In this document: positions 61,297 through 64,000 of the stretch, in pieces
How the letters are laid out: every line of letters starts with the position of its first letter
Numbering within the stretch: the first letter of the stretch is position 1
From: Oxalobacteraceae bacterium OTU3CINTB1
GTDB taxonomy: Bacteria > Pseudomonadota > Gammaproteobacteria > Burkholderiales > Burkholderiaceae_D
Direction: 5' to 3'
Length of the DNA: 64,000 bases
Assembly (NCBI GenBank): GCA_024123955.1
Contig: CP099652.1
Location: 1,984,001 to 2,048,000, forward strand
The notes under the pieces: model-generated
What the model was told of the DNA's origin: nothing
The model's input: the letters and a program-made list of their open reading frames with translations, nothing else
Database searches by the model: none
Position numbers and translations under genes: made by a program

Positions 61297-64000
61297 GCCT
61301 GCGCGGTCTCCGTCAGGCGCTTGAGTTGGTGCTTAAGCTGATACAAGCGGTCCAGCGCCTCGCGCGGCGTCAGCGCGTCCGGGTCCAGATCGTCGAGCGC
61401 GTCGAGCAGCTCGCGCATGGCCGGTGTTGGATTGCCGCTGCCATTGCCGTCGGCGGACGGCGACGTTTCCATAGGCTCGTCGTTGGCGTCGGTGGAGGGC
61501 GCCGCGAACAAATCCAGTTGCGGCGTGGCGTCGAGCGCCTGCGCCTCCAGCCGCGCCAGATGCTTGCGCGCCGCCTTGATCACGGTCTGCGGCACGCCGG
61601 CCAGCTGCGCCACCTGCAAGCCGTAGCTCTGCGACGCCGGGCCGTCCTGCACCGCGTGCAGGAACACGATGCTGTCCTTGTGCTCGACGGCCGACAGGTG
61701 CACGTTGGCCGCCGTCGGGTGGCTCTCCGGCAGCTGCGTCAGTTCGAAGTAGTGGGTCGCGAACAGCGAGAAGCTGCGGCTGGTGTCGATCAGGTGGCGC
61801 GCGATGGCCCACGCCAGCGCCAGGCCGTCGAAGGTCGAGGTGCCGCGTCCCACTTCATCCATCAACACCAGCGAATGTTCGGTGGCGCCGTTGAGGATCG
61901 CCGCCGATTCGGTCATCTCCACCATGAAGGTCGAGCGGCCGCCGGCCAGATCGTCGGTGGCGCCGATGCGGGTGAAGATGCGGTCGATCGGGCCGATGGT
62001 GGCGCTGGTGGCGGGCACGTAGCTGCCGACGTAGGCCAGCAACGTGATGAGCGCCACCTGGCGCATGAAGGTCGATTTACCGCCCATGTTCGGCCCTGTG
62101 ATCAGCAGCAGGCGGCGCTCGTCGACGAAGCGGCAATCGTTGGCGATGAAGCGTTCGATCTGGTTCTCCACCACCGGATGGCGGCCCTCGACGATGTTGA
62201 TGCACGGGCCGTCGACCAGCTGTGGCGCGCACCAGTTGTGGCGCAGCGCGTGGTCGGTCAGCGACACCAGCGCGTCGAGCTGCGACAGCGCCTTCGAGAT
62301 CGTCTGCAGGCAGCCGATGAACGGCGCCAGGTCGGCCAGCAGCTGATCGTAGAGCATCTTCTCGCGCGCCAGCGCCTTGTCCTGCGCCGACAGCGCCTTG
62401 TCCTCGAACGCCTTCAGTTCCGGCGTGATGTAACGCTCGGCGTTCTTCAGCGTCTGGCGGCGGCGGTAATCGTCCGGCACCTTGGTGGTCTGGCCGTGCG
62501 TGACCTCGATGTAGAAGCCGTGCACCTTGTTGTATTCCACCCGCAGGTTGGCGATGCCGGTACGGGCGCGCTCGCGCGTCTCCAGGTCGACCAGGAACTG
62601 GCCGGCGTTCTCCGACAGCGCGCGCAGCTCGTCGAGTTCCGCGTCGAAGCCGCGCGCGAACACGCCGCCGTCGCGCACCATGTTGGCCGGCTCCGGCGCC
62701 ACCGCGCGCACCAGCAGGTCCAGGCATTCCTCGGGCGAGGACAGGTCGCTATGGATCGCGTTGAGCAGGCCGTTCGGATCGGTCAGCGCGCGCTGCAAGC
62801 CGTGGCGCAGCGCCGGCAGCTGCTTGACGCCGTCGCGCAGGCTGGCCAGGTCGCGCGGACGCGCCGACAGCAGCGCGATGCGCGTGGTGATGCGTTCGAT
62901 GTCCGGCACCTGCGCCAGGGTGTGCGACAGGCCGCCGGTGGCGTCGGCCTGCGCCAGCGCGGCGATGGCTTCGTGGCGCGAGCGGGCGATGCGCTGGTCG
63001 CGGCGCGCGTGGTGCAGCCAATAGCGCAGCAGGCGCGAACCCATCGCCGTGCGGCAGTGGTCCAGCAGCGAGAACAGGGTAGGGGACTCCTGGCCGCGTA
63101 TGGTCTCGGTCAGTTCCAGGTTGCGCCGCGTGGCCGCGTCCAGGCCGATAAACTCACTCTCGGTTTCGGTGCTCAGGCTGCGCACGTGCTGCAGGCCGCG
63201 ACCCTGGGTCGACTGGGCGTAGCGCAGCAGCGCGCCGGCCGCGCCGAACGCCGCGCCCAAACCGTCGGCGCCGAAGCCGGTCAACGTCGCCACGCTCAGT
63301 TGATCGAGCAGCGACTTGTGGCCGGTGACGACATCGAAGTGCCAGTCCGGCACGCGGTTGACATGGCAGCTGACGGCTTCCTCGAACAGGTCGGCGTTAT
63401 CGCCGCGCAGGATCTCGGCCGGCGCGATGCGCTCCAACTCCTGCTGCATGCGGGTGTTGACGGTGCGGCTGTCGCCGGAGAACTCCATCAGCTTGAGCGA
63501 ACCGCTGGCCAGCGACAGCCACGCCAGGCCGGCAGTGCACACCTTGCGCTGGCTGATGATGCACATCGCCAGCAGCGGGCGCTCGGCCTTTTCCGGCAGC
63601 AGGTCGGCATCGGTCAGGGTACCCGGCGTGACCACCCGCATCACCTTGCGCTCGACCGGGCCTTTGCTGGTGGCCGGATCGCCGATTTGTTCGCAGATCG
63701 CGCACGACTCGCCGATCTTGACCAGCTTGGCCAGATAGCCTTCCAGCGAATGGAACGGCACGCCGCACATCTTGATCGGTTGTCCGCCCGACGAACCGCG
63801 CGCCGTCAGCGTGATGCCGAGCACGCGCGCCGCTTTTTCCGCGTCCGAGTGGAACAGCTCATAGAAATCGCCCATGCGGTAGAAGACCAGCATGTCCGGG
63901 TACTCGGCCTTGATGCTTAAATATTGCTGCATCATCGGCGTGATTTTTTCTGTGGGACTGTTCTGGACGGCGGCGGCGTTGATTTCGTTGGGGACGGTGG
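61293..64000 (-). CDS. mutS: DNA mismatch repair protein MutS (5' end beyond window)
   Basis: MutS, the mismatch-recognising ATPase. The frame is open past the right edge: residues before the internal [16 protein letters not shown] read [21 protein letters not shown], quoted as [17 protein letters not shown], so the true start is just outside the window. The mismatch-binding Phe is in [16 protein letters not shown]. The ATPase has Walker A ([14 protein letters not shown]), the [18 protein letters not shown] signature, and the C-terminal [11 protein letters not shown] tail. The length of more than 880 residues fits the family. Confidence 0.97.
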   Translation of the reverse strand, partial: TVPNEINAAAVQNSPTEKITPMMQQYLSIKAEYPDMLVFYRMGDFYELFHSDAEKAARVLGITLTARGSSGGQPIKMCGVPFHSLEGYLAKLVKIGESCAICEQIGDPATSKGPVERKVMRVVTPGTLTDADLLPEKAERPLLAMCIISQRKVCTAGLAWLSLASGSLKLMEFSGDSRTVNTRMQQELERIAPAEILRGDNADLFEEAVSCHVNRVPDWHFDVVTGHKSLLDQLSVATLTGFGADGLGAAFGAAGALLRYAQSTQGRGLQHVRSLSTETESEFIGLDAATRRNLELTETIRGQESPTLFSLLDHCRTAMGSRLLRYWLHHARRDQRIARSRHEAIAALAQADATGGLSHTLAQVPDIERITTRIALLSARPRDLASLRDGVKQLPALRHGLQRALTDPNGLLNAIHSDLSSPEECLDLLVRAVAPEPANMVRDGGVFARGFDAELDELRALSENAGQFLVDLETRERARTGIANLRVEYNKVHGFYIEVTHGQTTKVPDDYRRRQTLKNAERYITPELKAFEDKALSAQDKALAREKMLYDQLLADLAPFIGCLQTISKALSQLDALVSLTDHALRHNWCAPQLVDGPCINIVEGRHPVVENQIERFIANDCRFVDERRLLLITGPNMGGKSTFMRQVALITLLAYVGSYVPATSATIGPIDRIFTRIGATDDLAGGRSTFMVEMTESAAILNGATEHSLVLMDEVGRGTSTFDGLALAWAIARHLIDTSRSFSLFATHYFELTQLPESHPTAANVHLSAVEHKDSIVFLHAVQDGPASQSYGLQVAQLAGVPQTVIKAARKHLARLEAQALDATPQLDLFAAPSTDANDEPMETSPSADGNGSGNPTPAMRELLDALDDLDPDALTPREALDRLYQLKHQLKRLTETAQA

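Overview
The window is a continuous piece of chromosome from a GC-rich Gram-negative bacterium, most likely a betaproteobacterium of the Oxalobacteraceae (Massilia/Telluria/Duganella type). This placement is an inference from very high GC and strong third-position bias, a pyrG-kdsA-eno-ftsB block, a trpS-dapA-bamC block, a DUF2844/DUF3443 exported pair, several TonB-dependent receptors, and small palindromic repeats scattered between genes. I see no rRNA, tRNA, CRISPR array, prophage or transposase gene. No gap between genes exceeds about 300 bp.

Layout. 1-2410: the end of a DegP/DegQ-like protease and an OmpR/QseC-type two-component system. 2442-3635: a CoaD-like adenylyltransferase fused to an HD phosphohydrolase domain, with its 3' end inside a palindromic repeat. 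3785-7069: a compact three-gene operon of an acyl-CoA-dehydrogenase-like flavoprotein, a PhnD-like binding-fold protein with no signal peptide, and a di-iron ferritin-like protein. This is the best candidate for an undescribed pathway. 7111-15055 (minus strand): Sel1 lipoprotein, periplasmic 2',3'-cyclic nucleotidase, DUF3443 and DUF2844 proteins, and a TonB receptor. 15224-20756: a small membrane protein, a PhzF-like protein, and SOS-controlled dnaE2 with a near-perfect LexA box at its start, then an isochorismatase-fold hydrolase. 20970-22241: a RAMA-like hypothetical protein and a PRC-barrel gene with a coupled small membrane protein.

22464-26810 holds housekeeping genes (pyrG, kdsA, eno, ftsB). 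26970-31456 holds a periplasmic binding protein, an L,D-transpeptidase, DUF1349, an Asp/Glu racemase, a GST and a gamma-carbonic-anhydrase-like protein. 31617-35260 is a Fur-box-controlled heme uptake pair: a TonB heme receptor and a HmuS/ChuS-family protein that unusually carries a signal peptide. 35359-38960 pairs a Tat-exported glycerophosphodiesterase with its own TonB receptor. 39091-45095 holds a lipoprotein, an SBF-type transporter, Hsp33, a second gamma-CA, an alpha/beta hydrolase, a threonine dehydratase and a PHP phosphatase. 45216-51621 holds htpX, a YrdC-family protein, a site-2 protease, trpS, a methyltransferase, dapA and bamC.

51818-54064 holds a repeat-rich lipoprotein, a PLD-like protein and a ribosomal oxygenase. 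54065-59613 (minus strand) is a putative uptake-and-oxidation operon: AraC regulator, AhpD-like protein with an apparent ACG start, acyl-CoA-dehydrogenase-like flavoprotein, ABC ATPase, Tat-exported binding protein with a Cys-rich leader, and permease. 59752-64000 holds slyD, an exported hypothetical and mutS, which runs off the right edge.

The two flavoprotein loci (3785-7069 and 54065-58557) share a theme: an acyl-CoA-dehydrogenase fold without the usual catalytic glutamate, next to an ABC-type binding-protein fold. Small palindromic repeats of at least two kinds sit between genes. One kind is built on CGTAGGGCGGATTA, the other on GGGGTC arms.
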